Below, one piece after another: positions 26,722 to 35,450 of a stretch of 64,000 nt of DNA. Within the stretch, counting starts at the first letter, position 1, and each line of letters starts with the position of its first letter. Source of the stretch: CAYPGJ01 sp050174775. Its GTDB lineage: Bacteria > Planctomycetota > Phycisphaerae > Phycisphaerales > UBA1924. Location of the stretch: the NCBI GenBank assembly GCA_050174775.1, contig JBFXJP010000001.1, positions 806,001 to 870,000 of the forward strand, written 5' to 3'. A program made the translations under genes and the position numbers. The notes under the pieces were generated by a model that was given only the letters and a program-made list of their open reading frames with translations, searched no databases and had not been told where the DNA came from.

Positions 26722-27783
26722 TCAGCGTGAGGCTGAGGCGAGCTTGTCGAGGGCTTCGGCGGCGCGCTTGCGGACGAACCAGTCTCGGTCGTTGAGGGCG
26801 GCGCGGATGGATGAGGTGGCTTGGGGGCCGAGGCGTTCGAGGGCGGAGACGGCGGAGATGCGGACGCCGAGCTCGCGGTCGGAGAGGGCGTTTGCGAGGT
26901 CGGGGAGGGCTGGGAGCGCGTGCCTGCCGAGCCGGCCGAGGCCTTCGGCGGCGACGGCTCGGACGGAGGCGTCTTTGTCGCGGAGCGCCTTGCGGAGCGG
27001 GTTGAGGGCCTGGGCGCCGCAGGAGCGGAGCGCGCCGGTTGCGGCGACGCGGACGAGCGAGTCGTCATCGTCGAGGGCGCGGGTGAGGGCGGGGAGAGCG
27101 GTCTGCGCGAGCGTGCGGGACTTGCCGAGTTCCTGCGCGGCGATGGCGCGTTCGTAGGGGGAAGAGGACTGGAGTTGAGAGACGAGGTCGCGTGCGCGGG
27201 CGGGGTTGTCGGCGCTTGAGTCGGAGGCGGCGTCGCGGATGCGTTTGGCCGCGGCGTCGGCGACTGAGCGGACGAGTGAGGATTCGTCGAGTGCGGCGCG
27301 TCGGACGGCTGGGAGCGCGGCGGGGCCGAGGCGCTCGAGGGCGACGATGGCTTTGGCGCGGACGATCTCGGAGTGGTCCTGGAGGGCGAGCGTGAGGGGC
27401 GCGAGGATTTCGGCGTTGGAGGCGCGGGTGTCGGGGAGGGCGGCGGCGACGGCGGCGCGGACGTCATCGCTGGCGTCGTTGCGGAGTGCGAGGAGGAGTG
27501 TGGGGAGGTGGGTGCGGCCGAGGCGGGCGAGCGCGCCGGCGGCGATGACGCGGACGAGGTGGTTCTCGTCGCGCATGGCGAGCGTGAGCGCGTATGCGGC
27601 GACGTCGGCGTCGCGGCCCATGTTGCGGAGGCGTGTGGCGGCGTCGATGCGGAGTTGGGTGTCGGGAGAGCGGAGCTGGAGCGCGAGTTCGGAGGGTGTG
27701 GGCTCGCGCGGTGGAGGCGCTTCGGGCGCGCAGGAGGAGAGGAGCGCGAAGAGGAGCGTGAGCGTGAGGAGACGGAAGGACAT
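26722..27783 (-). CDS. HEAT-repeat lipoprotein
   Basis: 353 residues from ATG 27783. A signal sequence with lipobox LSSC (Cys about residue 18) gives a lipid anchor. About nine HEAT/PBS-lyase-type helical repeats follow, with words such as DSLVRVAATGALRSCGAQAL, DASVRAVAAEGLGRLG and RELGVRISAVSALERLG. Such solenoids are protein-protein scaffolds in the cell envelope. The reading frame extends far upstream, but the signal sequence fixes this start. The partner is unknown. Confidence 0.82.
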   Translation of the reverse strand: MSFRLLTLTLLFALLSSCAPEAPPPREPTPSELALQLRSPDTQLRIDAATRLRNMGRDADVAAYALTLAMRDENHLVRVIAAGALARLGRTHLPTLLLALRNDASDDVRAAVAAALPDTRASNAEILAPLTLALQDHSEIVRAKAIVALERLGPAALPAVRRAALDESSLVRSVADAAAKRIRDAASDSSADNPARARDLVSQLQSSSPYERAIAAQELGKSRTLAQTALPALTRALDDDDSLVRVAATGALRSCGAQALNPLRKALRDKDASVRAVAAEGLGRLGRHALPALPDLANALSDRELGVRISAVSALERLGPQATSSIRAALNDRDWFVRKRAAEALDKLASASR

Positions 27784-28020
27784 CGGCGCGCCTCGGCGTG
27801 GTGGTCTTTGGTTTGTTTCTCCCATCACGGACGGCGGATAACCCTGTTGGTTGAGGGCGCGGATGTTGGGCATCCACGTCCCCGGAACGGGGCTGTTGGG
27901 TGTATCGGTGGATTTTGGGAGTGGGGTGAGGCCGATGTTGGGTTGTCGGGAGAACCCGTGGGGGGAGAATGGCGTACCGGGGATAGACGCGGAAACGTCC
28001 GGAAGAGAAGGGAGGACGCC

Positions 28021-28332
28021 ATGCGGATTGAGATGTGTGCGAGCGGGACGCTGCGGAGCGACTCGGTGGAGGAATACGCCGGGAAGGTGTTCGAGCGCGC
28101 GCTCGGTCGGATCGGGGAGAGGATTCGCGAGGTGCTGATCCGGGTGCGCGACGTGAACGGTCCCAAAGGGGGGACGGACATGGAGGCGCGCGCGGAGATC
28201 GTGCTGGAGCATCGTGGCGCGTGCGTGGTGACGGCGCGCGGTGATGATGCGTACGGGGCGCTGCATGCCGCGGCGGACAAGGCGAAGCACGCGGTGTTCC
28301 GCGAGTTGGAGAAGCGTCGGGATCACCACTGA
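28021..28332 (+). CDS. HPF/RaiA-like ribosome-associated protein
   Basis: 103 residues, preceded by GGGAGG. The pattern MRIEMCASGTLRSDSVEEYAGKVFERALGRIGERIREVLIRVRDVNGPKGG ... EARAEIVLEHRGACVVTARGDDAYGALHAAADKAKHAVFREL matches the beta-alpha-beta-beta-beta-alpha fold of HPF/YfiA proteins, which stall ribosomes or make them dimerise in stationary phase. It is a short form without the C-terminal dimerisation domain. The basic clusters expected for the decoding-centre contact are weaker than in RaiA, so a divergent paralogue is possible. Confidence 0.7.
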   Translation: MRIEMCASGTLRSDSVEEYAGKVFERALGRIGERIREVLIRVRDVNGPKGGTDMEARAEIVLEHRGACVVTARGDDAYGALHAAADKAKHAVFRELEKRRDHH

Positions 28333-28395
28333 CGCGCCCCCGGAATGCGTCCCCGGAACGTGCCCCGGAAGGCGAGTGCGTCGCGCGCGATGCGA

Positions 28396-30195
28396 TCAGG
28401 CGAGCGCGTTCAGGCAGTGCTGCACGGCGTTGGCGATGGGGACGAGTTCGCCCTTGGTCGTGGTGTCGTTGCGCCGCTTGAACTCGACGGCGGAGGCTTC
28501 GAGGGCCTTGTCGCCGAGTGTGAGGCGGACGGGGAGGCCGATGAGGTCGGCGTCCTTGAACTTGACGCCGGGGCGCTCGTCGCGGTCGTCGATGAGGACG
28601 TCGAGGCCGGCGGCAGAGAGTTGCTGCGCGAGGTCGAGGGCGGCGCGCATGTGGGGGGAATCGGCGTCGACCTTCATGGGGACGATGAGGACGTGGTAGG
28701 GCGCGATGGCGGCTGGCCAGACGATGCCGTTGTCGTCGCTGGACATCTCGACGCAGGCGGCCATGGTGCGGGAGACGCCGATGCCGTAGCAGCCCATGAT
28801 GACAGCGCGGCGCTGCTGGTCGGCGTCGAGGATGCGGAAGTCCATGGCTTCGGAGTACTTGGTGCCGAGCTTGAAGATGTGGCCGACCTCGATGCCCTTC
28901 TTGGCGATGAGTTTGGCGTTGGGATCGCGGGGTGAGGGATCGCCGGGGAGGGCGTTGCGGATGTCGGCGACCTTGACGCGGGGAGAGTTGAGGAAGTCGA
29001 GGCCGAGATCGCGCTTCCAGTTGAAGTGTTTGACGTGGTGGTCGGCTTCGTCGGCGCCGGTGGCCCAGAAGCCGGACTGCGCGGCGTCGGGGTCGATGAT
29101 GAGGAGCGTTTTGGAGTTGGCGCTCGCGGCGCGGGGGGAGACGTATCCGATGGCGAAGCCCGCGGCGCGTGCGGCCTTCTCGTCGGCCATCGCCACGGGG
29201 AAGCCTGCTGCGGCCTTGATCTTGCCTTCGTTGGCTTCGTGATCGCCTCGCAAGGTGACGAGGACGAAGTCGACGCCCGCGACTTTGGGATCTGCGGGGG
29301 CGAAGACGAGGGTCTTGAGCATGCGGTCGGGCTTGACCTTCATGAACTTGCCGACGTCGTCGATGCCGGGGAGATTCGGTGTGTGGACCTTGGTGAGTTC
29401 GCCCGTGGGCTCGGCGTCGAAGGTGTGGGGGCGGGGGCCGATCTCGCACTTCTCGACGTTGGCCGCGTAGCCGGTCGTCGGGCAGGAGAGGATGGTGTCT
29501 TCGCCGGACTCTGCGTTGACCATGAACTCGTGCGAGGCGGAGCCTCCGATGGGGCCGGATTCGGCTTCGACGACGGTGAAGGAGAGGCCGCAGCGGGTGA
29601 AGATGTTGGTGTACGCGCGGTGCATGGCGTCGTAGGCGTCGTTGAGTCCGCCGGGGCCCTCGACGTTCATGTGGAAGGAGTAGGCGTCCTTCATGATGAA
29701 CTCGCGGCAGCGGAGGAGGCCGGAGCGGGGGCGGAACTCATCGCGGAACTTGGTCTGGATCTGGAAGAGGTTGAGGGGGAGTGCGGAGTAGGAGGAGACT
29801 GAGCCGCGCATGCACTCGGTGATGACTTCCTCGTGCGTGGGCGCGAGGGCGTTCTTGCGGTCGTGGCGGTCGATGAGTCGGAAGAGGTTGTCGCCGTAGT
29901 CGACGTCGCGCTTTGTGCCTTCGAAGAGCTCGAAGGGCTCGAGGGCGGGCATGAGCATCTCGGAGGCGCCTGCGGCTTCCATCTCCTCGCGGACGATGGT
30001 GGAGATCTTCTGGAGTGTGCGGAAGGCGAGGGGGAGGTAGTCGTAGATGCCGGCGCCGACCTGGCGGATGTAGCCCGCGCGGACGAGGAGTTTGTGGGAG
30101 ATGGCCTGGGCCTCGGCGGGGGCCTCTTTGGAGGTGGGGATGAGGGTGCGGGACCAGCGTTGGATGGAGCCGCGGATGGTTCTGGTCGTGGTCAT
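28396..30195 (-). CDS. proS: Prolyl-tRNA synthetase (bacterial type)
   Basis: 599 residues. Class II motif 1 lies in SHKLLVRAGYIRQVGAGIYDYLPL, motif 2 in TKFRDEFRPRSGLLRCREFIMKDAYSFH, and motif 3 in CYGIGVSRTMAACVE. LAPTHEEVITE is the ProS signature. The INS editing domain (about 225-410) is present, and the C-terminal anticodon-binding domain carries LDVLIDDRDERPGVKFKDADLIGLPVRL. It charges tRNA-Pro in the cytoplasm. It is convergent with the HPF-like gene, with 63 bp between. Confidence 0.96.
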   Translation of the reverse strand: MTTTRTIRGSIQRWSRTLIPTSKEAPAEAQAISHKLLVRAGYIRQVGAGIYDYLPLAFRTLQKISTIVREEMEAAGASEMLMPALEPFELFEGTKRDVDYGDNLFRLIDRHDRKNALAPTHEEVITECMRGSVSSYSALPLNLFQIQTKFRDEFRPRSGLLRCREFIMKDAYSFHMNVEGPGGLNDAYDAMHRAYTNIFTRCGLSFTVVEAESGPIGGSASHEFMVNAESGEDTILSCPTTGYAANVEKCEIGPRPHTFDAEPTGELTKVHTPNLPGIDDVGKFMKVKPDRMLKTLVFAPADPKVAGVDFVLVTLRGDHEANEGKIKAAAGFPVAMADEKAARAAGFAIGYVSPRAASANSKTLLIIDPDAAQSGFWATGADEADHHVKHFNWKRDLGLDFLNSPRVKVADIRNALPGDPSPRDPNAKLIAKKGIEVGHIFKLGTKYSEAMDFRILDADQQRRAVIMGCYGIGVSRTMAACVEMSSDDNGIVWPAAIAPYHVLIVPMKVDADSPHMRAALDLAQQLSAAGLDVLIDDRDERPGVKFKDADLIGLPVRLTLGDKALEASAVEFKRRNDTTTKGELVPIANAVQHCLNALA

Positions 30196-30524
30196 GTGGC
30201 GGCGAGTTTAGCGGGGAAAAAGTGGGTGTCCGGAAGGTGTTGTGGCGAGGGATGTTGCGGGTATTTGGGGGGCGTGGTCCCCGGTTTTTGCGGGGATGGG
30301 GCTTGATCGGGGGGCTGGTTTTCGGACGATGCGCATGCCGGTGAATGGCCGGCGGGAATGGAAGAGACGCGTCGCGGGGGTCGGGGCGGGCGGCGAGCGG
30401 CCCGTGAAGTGCGGGTTGCGGCCTGCTCCACGCGACGTGATGAGGCTTGGCTTTGTATTCGCCCGGGCTCTGATGCGCAGAGGGCCGGAGAACGCTGAGC
30501 GCAGCACGTGTAAGGAGAAGAAAC
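30196..30524. other. Intergenic region between divergent proS and a secreted-protein gene
   Basis: 329 bp without a gene. A small hairpin TCCCCG-GTTTTTG-CGGGGA lies at 30278-30296, and an imperfect inverted repeat GCCGG...CCGGC lies near 30339. The right end carries the AAGGAG ribosome-binding site of the next gene. Confidence 0.4.
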
Positions 30525-31352
30525 ATGTCGAGGACCATGATCGGGTTGCTGGCGTTGGGCGCGGCGTCGGGATTGGCGATGGGCCAGGCAGCGTTCACGC
30601 TGACGAGCGGTGATTCGTCGTTCGGGATCTCGCTGGCGTCATCGCTCGGCGCGCCGGGTGGGAACGCTAATCGGACGGGCGCGGGCGGCGGCGCCGGGGC
30701 GAACTTCACGGTCGACGGGAGCGCGACGGACCACCTGTTCCAGAACTGGTGGTGGTACCGGGTCGGTGGCGGGAACCGCGAGTTTGCGTTCTCGAACTTC
30801 ACCGGGCAGTCCTCCGGCGCGGCGAACAACCAGACGCTGACGTACAACGAGGTTGACGGCGTCGGGGCATCGCTGACGTACGTGCTGCAGGACCAGGGGG
30901 TGGGCGCGATCCTCGAGCAGCGGATGGTGATCACGAACATGAGCACGGCGGGACCGTTGACGATCGACCTGTTCAACTACGCGGACTTCGACGTGAGCGG
31001 GTCGGCGGGCGGGGACTCGGGCGTGATGATGGGGGCGGACCGGATGCGGATCACGGACGGGGCTAACTTCGCTGAGTTCCAGGGGGTGGGCGCGAACGCG
31101 TGGCAGGCGACGGCGTTTGCGACGCTGCGCGGTCTGCTGACGAACGGCGTCGTGGACAACCTCAACAACACGGGTATGCCGTTCGGGCCCGGGGATTGGA
31201 CGGGTGCGTTCCAGTGGTCGTCGATCACGCTGGCGCCTGGGCAGAGCTTCACGGCGATCGAGCGTCTGTCGGTGAACGTGGCGGTGCCGACGCCTGGGGC
31301 GGCGGCGCTGCTGGGCGTTGCGGGGCTGTTCGGGGCTCGCCGTCGTCGGTGA
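30525..31352 (+). CDS. Secreted protein with PEP-CTERM-like (GC_trans_RRR type) sorting tail
   Basis: 275 residues with a signal peptide (MSRTMIGLLALGAASGLAMG-QA). A beta-rich body of about 220 residues follows, with motifs GATDHLFQNWWWYRVGGG-like and LTYVLQDQGVGAILEQRMVI. The C-terminus PTPGAAALLGVAGLFGARRRR has the three-part layout of a short Pro motif, a hydrophobic helix and an Arg cluster. That layout marks sorting and processing in PEP-CTERM-type systems. No exosortase is in the window. The body is not a P-domain, unlike the downstream paralogues, but the tail is shared. A strong terminator follows. Confidence 0.75.
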   Translation: MSRTMIGLLALGAASGLAMGQAAFTLTSGDSSFGISLASSLGAPGGNANRTGAGGGAGANFTVDGSATDHLFQNWWWYRVGGGNREFAFSNFTGQSSGAANNQTLTYNEVDGVGASLTYVLQDQGVGAILEQRMVITNMSTAGPLTIDLFNYADFDVSGSAGGDSGVMMGADRMRITDGANFAEFQGVGANAWQATAFATLRGLLTNGVVDNLNNTGMPFGPGDWTGAFQWSSITLAPGQSFTAIERLSVNVAVPTPGAAALLGVAGLFGARRRR

Positions 31353-31383
31353 ATGGAACGGCACGAGCGGTCGGATAACACAG

Positions 31384-31422
31384 AACCGTGCCTGCGGAAG
31401 CCCCGCGGGCACGGTTTGTTTT
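31384..31422 (+). terminator. Intrinsic terminator
   Basis: AACCGTGCCTGCGG / CCGCGGGCACGGTT with loop AAGCC, then TGTTTT. Confidence 0.85.
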
Positions 31423-31598
31423 CAGAATCGGGGCAGGCTTCTCCCTTGATCCAGGCCCCGGAGAGGGGGTCGATAAGCAGTCATAAGGGGTTGATTTGCA
31501 AGATTTTGTGACTGTTTCGAGTGATCTGACCTTGCGGATGAAACCGGTTGCGACAGAATGCCCGGGCCCTGCATGTTGTGGGGCGTTTGGGAAGAAGC

Positions 31599-31739
31599 AT
31601 GTCGCACCGCACACAAGCCGAACTGGCGTGGACGAAGGCCGAGCAGGGCGTGGATGCCCGTGAGCGGTCGGTGGTGGTCATCGCTTCGACATCTCAAGGC
31701 TGTTTCGACCGTCGGTTAGTCACACGACGGTCGTGGTGA
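31599..31739 (+). other. Upstream leader reading frame 1 of the P-domain module
   Basis: GGGAAGAAGCATGTCGC starts a 46-codon frame (MSHRTQAELAWTKAEQGVDA...) that stops 35 bp before the next gene. Equivalent starts with the same GGGAAGAA-CATGTCG context lie about 170 bp before the two following paralogues. Whether it is translated is unknown. Confidence 0.4.
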
Positions 31740-31774
31740 CTTCTTTTCTGCAGGAAAGGGAAAGGGAAGAGAAC

Positions 31775-32386
31775 ATGAAGAAGATTCTTGCGATGACGGC
31801 TGGTCTGGCGATGGCGGCGGGCGCGATGGCGAATCAGCCCGGCTCGGTGAGCGGCGCCGGCGGCGCGATTCCGGACAACGGCGGCGCGACGGGCACGGCC
31901 TTCACGTCGAGCGTGAACGCCCCCGGCGCGATCTCGATCACGGGCGTGTCCTTCAACGGCCTGAACCACACGTGGTGCGGCGACCTGATCATGACCCTCA
32001 CGGGCCCCGGCGCCGGCAACTCGTTCACGTTCTTCTATCGCCCCGGCCAGACGTCGGCCACGGCGGTCGGCCAGAACGGCGACTTCCTCGTCGGCAACAC
32101 CTACTCGTTCTCTGACGGCGGCGCTGCCTGGAACACGGGCGCGACGATCCCGTCGGGCAACTACGCTCCGATCCTGTCGTCCTTCGCTCCCGCGCAGTCG
32201 ATCAACTCGTTCGCGGGTCTCGACGGCTCGACGGCCGGCACCTGGACGCTGTCCATCACGGACAACGCGGGTCTGGACACGGGCTCTCTGAACGGCTGGA
32301 CGCTGAACTACAAGGCCATCCCGACCCCCGGCGCCGCGGCGCTGCTGGGCGTGGCGGGCCTCGCCGGTCTGCGTCGTCGTCGCTAA
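31775..32386 (+). CDS. P-domain-type secreted protein with sorting tail, paralogue 1
   Basis: 203 residues. The start follows GGGAAGAGAAC. The signal peptide MKKILAMTAGLAMAAGAMA is followed by a single beta-sandwich: ISITGVSFNGLNHTWCGDL, IMTLTGPGAGNSFTFFYRPG, YSFSDGGAAWNTGATIPSG, TWTLSITDNAGLDTGSLNGW. This matches the proprotein-convertase P-domain (P/Homo B) fold. The tail PTPGAAALLGVAGLAGLRRRR follows. A P-domain alone, without a protease, suggests a surface or matrix protein. Codons are strongly biased to C-ending optimal ones in an otherwise G-rich region, which suggests high expression. It is about 90 percent identical, by eye, to the paralogue at 33.9 kb. Confidence 0.8.
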   Translation: MKKILAMTAGLAMAAGAMANQPGSVSGAGGAIPDNGGATGTAFTSSVNAPGAISITGVSFNGLNHTWCGDLIMTLTGPGAGNSFTFFYRPGQTSATAVGQNGDFLVGNTYSFSDGGAAWNTGATIPSGNYAPILSSFAPAQSINSFAGLDGSTAGTWTLSITDNAGLDTGSLNGWTLNYKAIPTPGAAALLGVAGLAGLRRRR

Positions 32387-32440
32387 TCACGACGCGGCTG
32401 ACGGACGGGGCGCAGGCCCTGTCTGACAGATGGATTCTCG

Positions 32441-32475
32441 ACAGCCCCGGACTTCGGTTCGGGGCTGTTCTTTTT
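32441..32475 (+). terminator. Intrinsic terminator
   Basis: ACAGCCCCG / CGGGGCTGT with a 10-nt loop, then TCTTTTT. Confidence 0.88.
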
Positions 32476-32657
32476 GGGAGGTGGAGCGTTGTGCGTGCGT
32501 GTCGGGGGGGCAGACCCGCGACGCGGCCAACGATCGGGGGAACGATTCTCGCGGAATCCGGGCACAAGCCTCTTGCGGGAGGCGCCCGGTGGATACGCAT
32601 ACTGTGCTGAGGGCGCGGGTTGTTGCACGCTTGGGCGTCGAGGGATCGGGAAGAAGC

Positions 32658-32825
32658 ATGTCGCGCCGTGCACTCGTTTGTGGAAGCGCCCGGTGCGGGG
32701 GCTGGGTGCGTGTGTCGGGGGCGCGGCAGGTTGAGAGTGCGGATCAGCGGTTCGCGGCGTGGCGAGGGGTCTTGCCGGGGCGAGGCGTTGTGTGGTGTGT
32801 CGCGGAGCAGGAAAGAGAAGAGAAC
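32658..32825 (+). other. Upstream leader reading frame 2, in frame with the next gene
   Basis: GGGAAGAAGCATGTCGC opens MSRRALVCGSARCGGWVRVS..., which stays open into the next coding sequence. It either adds 56 residues ahead of the signal peptide or is a leader. The internal start at 32826 has its own ribosome-binding site. Confidence 0.35.
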
Positions 32826-33434
32826 ATGTTGAAGCTTCCGGCGTTGGCGGCAGGTCTTGGGATGTCGGCGGGCGCGATGGCGCTCTTCATTGTTTCGACG
32901 AGCGGCCCGGGCGGGGTGATCCCGGACGATTCCCCGGGGACCGGCAAGGTGTTCACGTCGAGCGTGACCGTCGGCGGCCCGATCCACGTTGCTGGTGTTC
33001 GGTTCACGGGGCTGAGTCACACGTGGTGCGGGGACCTGATCATGACGCTCACGGGGCCCGGCGCGAACAACTCGTTCAATTTCTTCTATCGCCCCGGGCA
33101 GACAACAGCCACGGGATTCGGGCAGAACGGCGACTTCGTCGCCACGAACACCTACACGTTCATGGACGGCGGGCTTGCGTGGAACACGGGCGCGACGATC
33201 CCGTCGGGCATCTATGCCCCCGTCCGCTCGCCGTTCGCCCCTCTGCAGATCCACAACACTTTCGAGTCGCTCAACGGCGCTGTGGGCGGGACCTGGACGC
33301 TGACGATCAGCGACGAGGCCGCGTTCGCCTCGGGGTCGCTGGAAGGGTGGGAGCTGCTGTACAAGGTCCCGTCCCCGGGTGGTGCAGCGCTGTTCGTAGT
33401 CGCCGCTGTCGCCGGGCTGCGTCGCCGTCGCTGA
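32826..33434 (+). CDS. P-domain-type secreted protein with sorting tail, paralogue 2 (diverged)
   Basis: 202 residues from ATG 32826, following GAAAGAGAAGAGAAC. The signal peptide MLKLPALAAGLGMSAGAMA is followed by the same beta-sandwich as its neighbours (FTGLSHTWCGDLIMTLTGPG, SFNFFYRPGQT, TYTFMDGGLAWNTGATIPSG, TWTLTISDEAAFASGSLEGW). The tail is altered: PSPGGAALFVVAAVAGLRRRR. It is clearly less similar to paralogues 1 and 3 than these are to each other, and its codon use is less biased, so it may be under weaker selection or lower expression. Confidence 0.78.
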   Translation: MLKLPALAAGLGMSAGAMALFIVSTSGPGGVIPDDSPGTGKVFTSSVTVGGPIHVAGVRFTGLSHTWCGDLIMTLTGPGANNSFNFFYRPGQTTATGFGQNGDFVATNTYTFMDGGLAWNTGATIPSGIYAPVRSPFAPLQIHNTFESLNGAVGGTWTLTISDEAAFASGSLEGWELLYKVPSPGGAALFVVAAVAGLRRRR

Positions 33435-33492
33435 TCCGAGTGGGAGCGGAGGCCTGGCCGACCCTCCGGGGTGGGCGCGAGAGGGCTTGATG

Positions 33493-33527
33493 ACCCCGAG
33501 CGCCTGGCTCGGGGTTCTCGTTTTTTT
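33493..33527 (+). terminator. Intrinsic terminator
   Basis: ACCCCGAGC-GCCTG-GCTCGGGGT, then TCTCG and seven T. Confidence 0.9.
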
Positions 33528-33726
33528 GGGTTTCGGGGCGTTGAATGGGGCGGCGGGCCGAAATTGCGTATTTGTCCTAAGTGTATGAATCACAGAAAGT
33601 TATACGTAACTTTCGGGGGGATTAACCCCTGAAATGCACGAGAACCCCCTTGCACAAGGCCCCTGTTGGACGCGATACTGCGGTGGATATCGGCGCAAGC
33701 GATTGCGCCTTGGGATAGGGAAGAAC

Positions 33727-33855
33727 ATGTCGAGCGACCAAAGGCGAACCAAGGATTGCGGGCATTCCCGGGAGGGAAGGGCCGTGGTGTCGCGTCGCAC
33801 GACAGAGCGTGCTGATCAGACGTTTCGGGCCGAGCGAGCGGTTTCGGTCGGCTGA
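33727..33855 (+). other. Upstream leader reading frame 3 of the P-domain module
   Basis: GGGAAGAACATGTCGAGC starts MSSDQRRTKDCGHSREGRAV... (42 codons), ending 42 bp before the next gene. A GGCGCAA-GCGA-TTGCGCC hairpin lies 18 bp upstream of its ribosome-binding site. Confidence 0.35.
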
Positions 33856-33897
33856 GACGTTGTGTTTGTTCGTTTCTTGCAGGAAAGGGAAGAGAAC

Positions 33898-34506
33898 ATG
33901 TCGAAGCTTTTTGCGATGACGGCTGGTCTGGCGATGGCGGCGGGCGCGATGGCGAATCAGCCCGGCTCGGTGACGGGCGCCGGCGGCTCGATCCCGGACA
34001 ACGGCGGCCCGGGCAACGCGTTCTCGTCGAGCGTGAGCGCTCCCGGCACGATCTCGATCACGGGCGTGTCCTTCAACGGCCTGAACCACACGTGGTGCGG
34101 CGACCTGATCATGACCCTCACGGGCCCCGGCGCCGGCAACTCGTTCACGTTCTTCTATCGCCCCGGCCAGACGTCGGCCACGGCGGTCGGCCAGAACGGC
34201 GACTTCCTCGCCGGCAACACCTACTCGTTCTCTGACGGCGGCGCTGCCTGGAACACGGGCGCGACGATTCCGTCGGGCAACTACGCTCCGATCCTCTCGC
34301 CGTTCGCTCCTGCGCAGACGATCAACTCGTTCGCGGGTCTCGACGGCTCGGCGGCCGGCACCTGGACGCTGACGATCAGCGACAACGCGGGCCTGGACCT
34401 GGGCTCGCTGAACAGCTGGACGCTGAACTACAAGGCCATCCCGACCCCCGGCGCCGCGGCGCTGCTGGGCGTGGCGGGCCTCGCCGGTCTGCGTCGTCGT
34501 CGCTAA
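33898..34506 (+). CDS. P-domain-type secreted protein with sorting tail, paralogue 3
   Basis: 202 residues with signal peptide MSKLFAMTAGLAMAAGAMA. The body and tail are nearly the same as paralogue 1; differences cluster at the start of the mature region (SVTGAGGSIPDNGGPGNAFS) and around LSPFAPAQT. The tail PTPGAAALLGVAGLAGLRRRR is identical. The strong C-ending codon bias is shared with paralogue 1. The near-identity of the first and third copies, with a diverged middle copy, points to gene conversion or to a later duplication event. Confidence 0.8.
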   Translation: MSKLFAMTAGLAMAAGAMANQPGSVTGAGGSIPDNGGPGNAFSSSVSAPGTISITGVSFNGLNHTWCGDLIMTLTGPGAGNSFTFFYRPGQTSATAVGQNGDFLAGNTYSFSDGGAAWNTGATIPSGNYAPILSPFAPAQTINSFAGLDGSAAGTWTLTISDNAGLDLGSLNSWTLNYKAIPTPGAAALLGVAGLAGLRRRR

Positions 34507-34560
34507 TTCGCGGCGGTGATTCCCGTTTCTTGCGGGAAGAGAAGATCACGAAGTGACTCG

Positions 34561-34598
34561 ACGGCCCCGGACGTGAGGTTCGGGGCCGTTGTGTTTTT
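34561..34598 (+). terminator. Intrinsic terminator
   Basis: ACGGCCCCG / CGGGGCCGT with an 11-nt loop, then TGTGTTTTT. Confidence 0.85.
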
Positions 34599-34731
34599 GC
34601 GTCGTGTTTGGAATGCGGGATCTTGCGGCGGTTGCGCTGCGGGGTGTTGCATGGGCGTGAGGATGGGCCATGATTGGACGGACGAGCGCGCGTGCCGGCG
34701 GGAGCGCGCGACACGAGAAGGAAGAAGCACG

Positions 34732-35355
34732 ATGGGACGGATGCTGCCGGTGATCGCGTGTGGGTGGATGTGCGTGTGCGCTTCGGGAGGATCGATCACG
34801 GGCGCGACGCTGACGGGGGCGGGCGGGGTGATTCCCGATTTCAACGTGACGACGCCGGGCGTGTTCACGTCGAGCGTGACGGTGACGACGGGCGCGGTGG
34901 TGACGGGCGTGTCGTTCCTGGGTCTGCAGCACACGTGGTGCGGCGACCTGAGCATGACGCTGACGGGGCCCGCGGGGCAGTCGATGACGTTCTTCTACAG
35001 GCCTGGGCAGACGACGAAGTCGTCGGTGGCGCAGAACGTGGACTTCCTTGCCGGGAACTCGTACGGGTTCACGGACGGCGGCTCGGCGTGGCCGACGGTC
35101 GCGGGGGCGAGCGCGGTGCTGCCGTCGGGCGTGTACGCGCCCGTGCGTTCGGCGTTCTCTCCGGGGGGCGGGGTGTTCGGGGACATCATTGCGGCGCTCC
35201 CGGGAGACGTGGTGACGCTGACGATCCGCGATCACACGGCGCAGGACACGGGGTCGCTGGAGGGCTGGACGTTGCATTACATCCCGTTCCCTGCGCCGGG
35301 GGGCGTGGCGTTGTTCGGGGCGGCGTGTGTGTTCGGGGCGCGTGGGCGCCGGTGA
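34732..35355 (+). CDS. P-domain-type secreted protein, paralogue 4
   Basis: 207 residues from ATG 34732 (GAAGGAAGAAGCACG upstream). The signal peptide MGRMLPVIACGWMCVCASGG is followed by the same fold (VSFLGLQHTWCGDLSMTLTG, MTFFYRPGQTTKS, YGFTDGGSAWPT, VVTLTIRDHTAQDTGSLEGW). The tail FPAPGGVALFGAACVFGARGRR is a weaker form of the sorting signal, with AP-G and a shorter Arg cluster. There is an insertion (PTVAGASAVLPSG and SPGGGVFGDIIAALPGD) relative to paralogues 1-3. Confidence 0.77.
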   Translation: MGRMLPVIACGWMCVCASGGSITGATLTGAGGVIPDFNVTTPGVFTSSVTVTTGAVVTGVSFLGLQHTWCGDLSMTLTGPAGQSMTFFYRPGQTTKSSVAQNVDFLAGNSYGFTDGGSAWPTVAGASAVLPSGVYAPVRSAFSPGGGVFGDIIAALPGDVVTLTIRDHTAQDTGSLEGWTLHYIPFPAPGGVALFGAACVFGARGRR

Positions 35356-35450
35356 GCGCGCGGATCGCGGGTGCGTGCGCGGGGCGCGCGTCGAGCGCGC
35401 GAGCGTCGTAGCATTGGCCTTCGTGCGAGAGATCGGGGGCGAGACGGCCG

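Noticed and set aside
25578..27467. A 629-residue minus-strand Pro/Ser/Arg-rich frame
   Set aside because: It runs through repeats and in another frame of two better genes, and its composition is that of a high-GC shadow frame.
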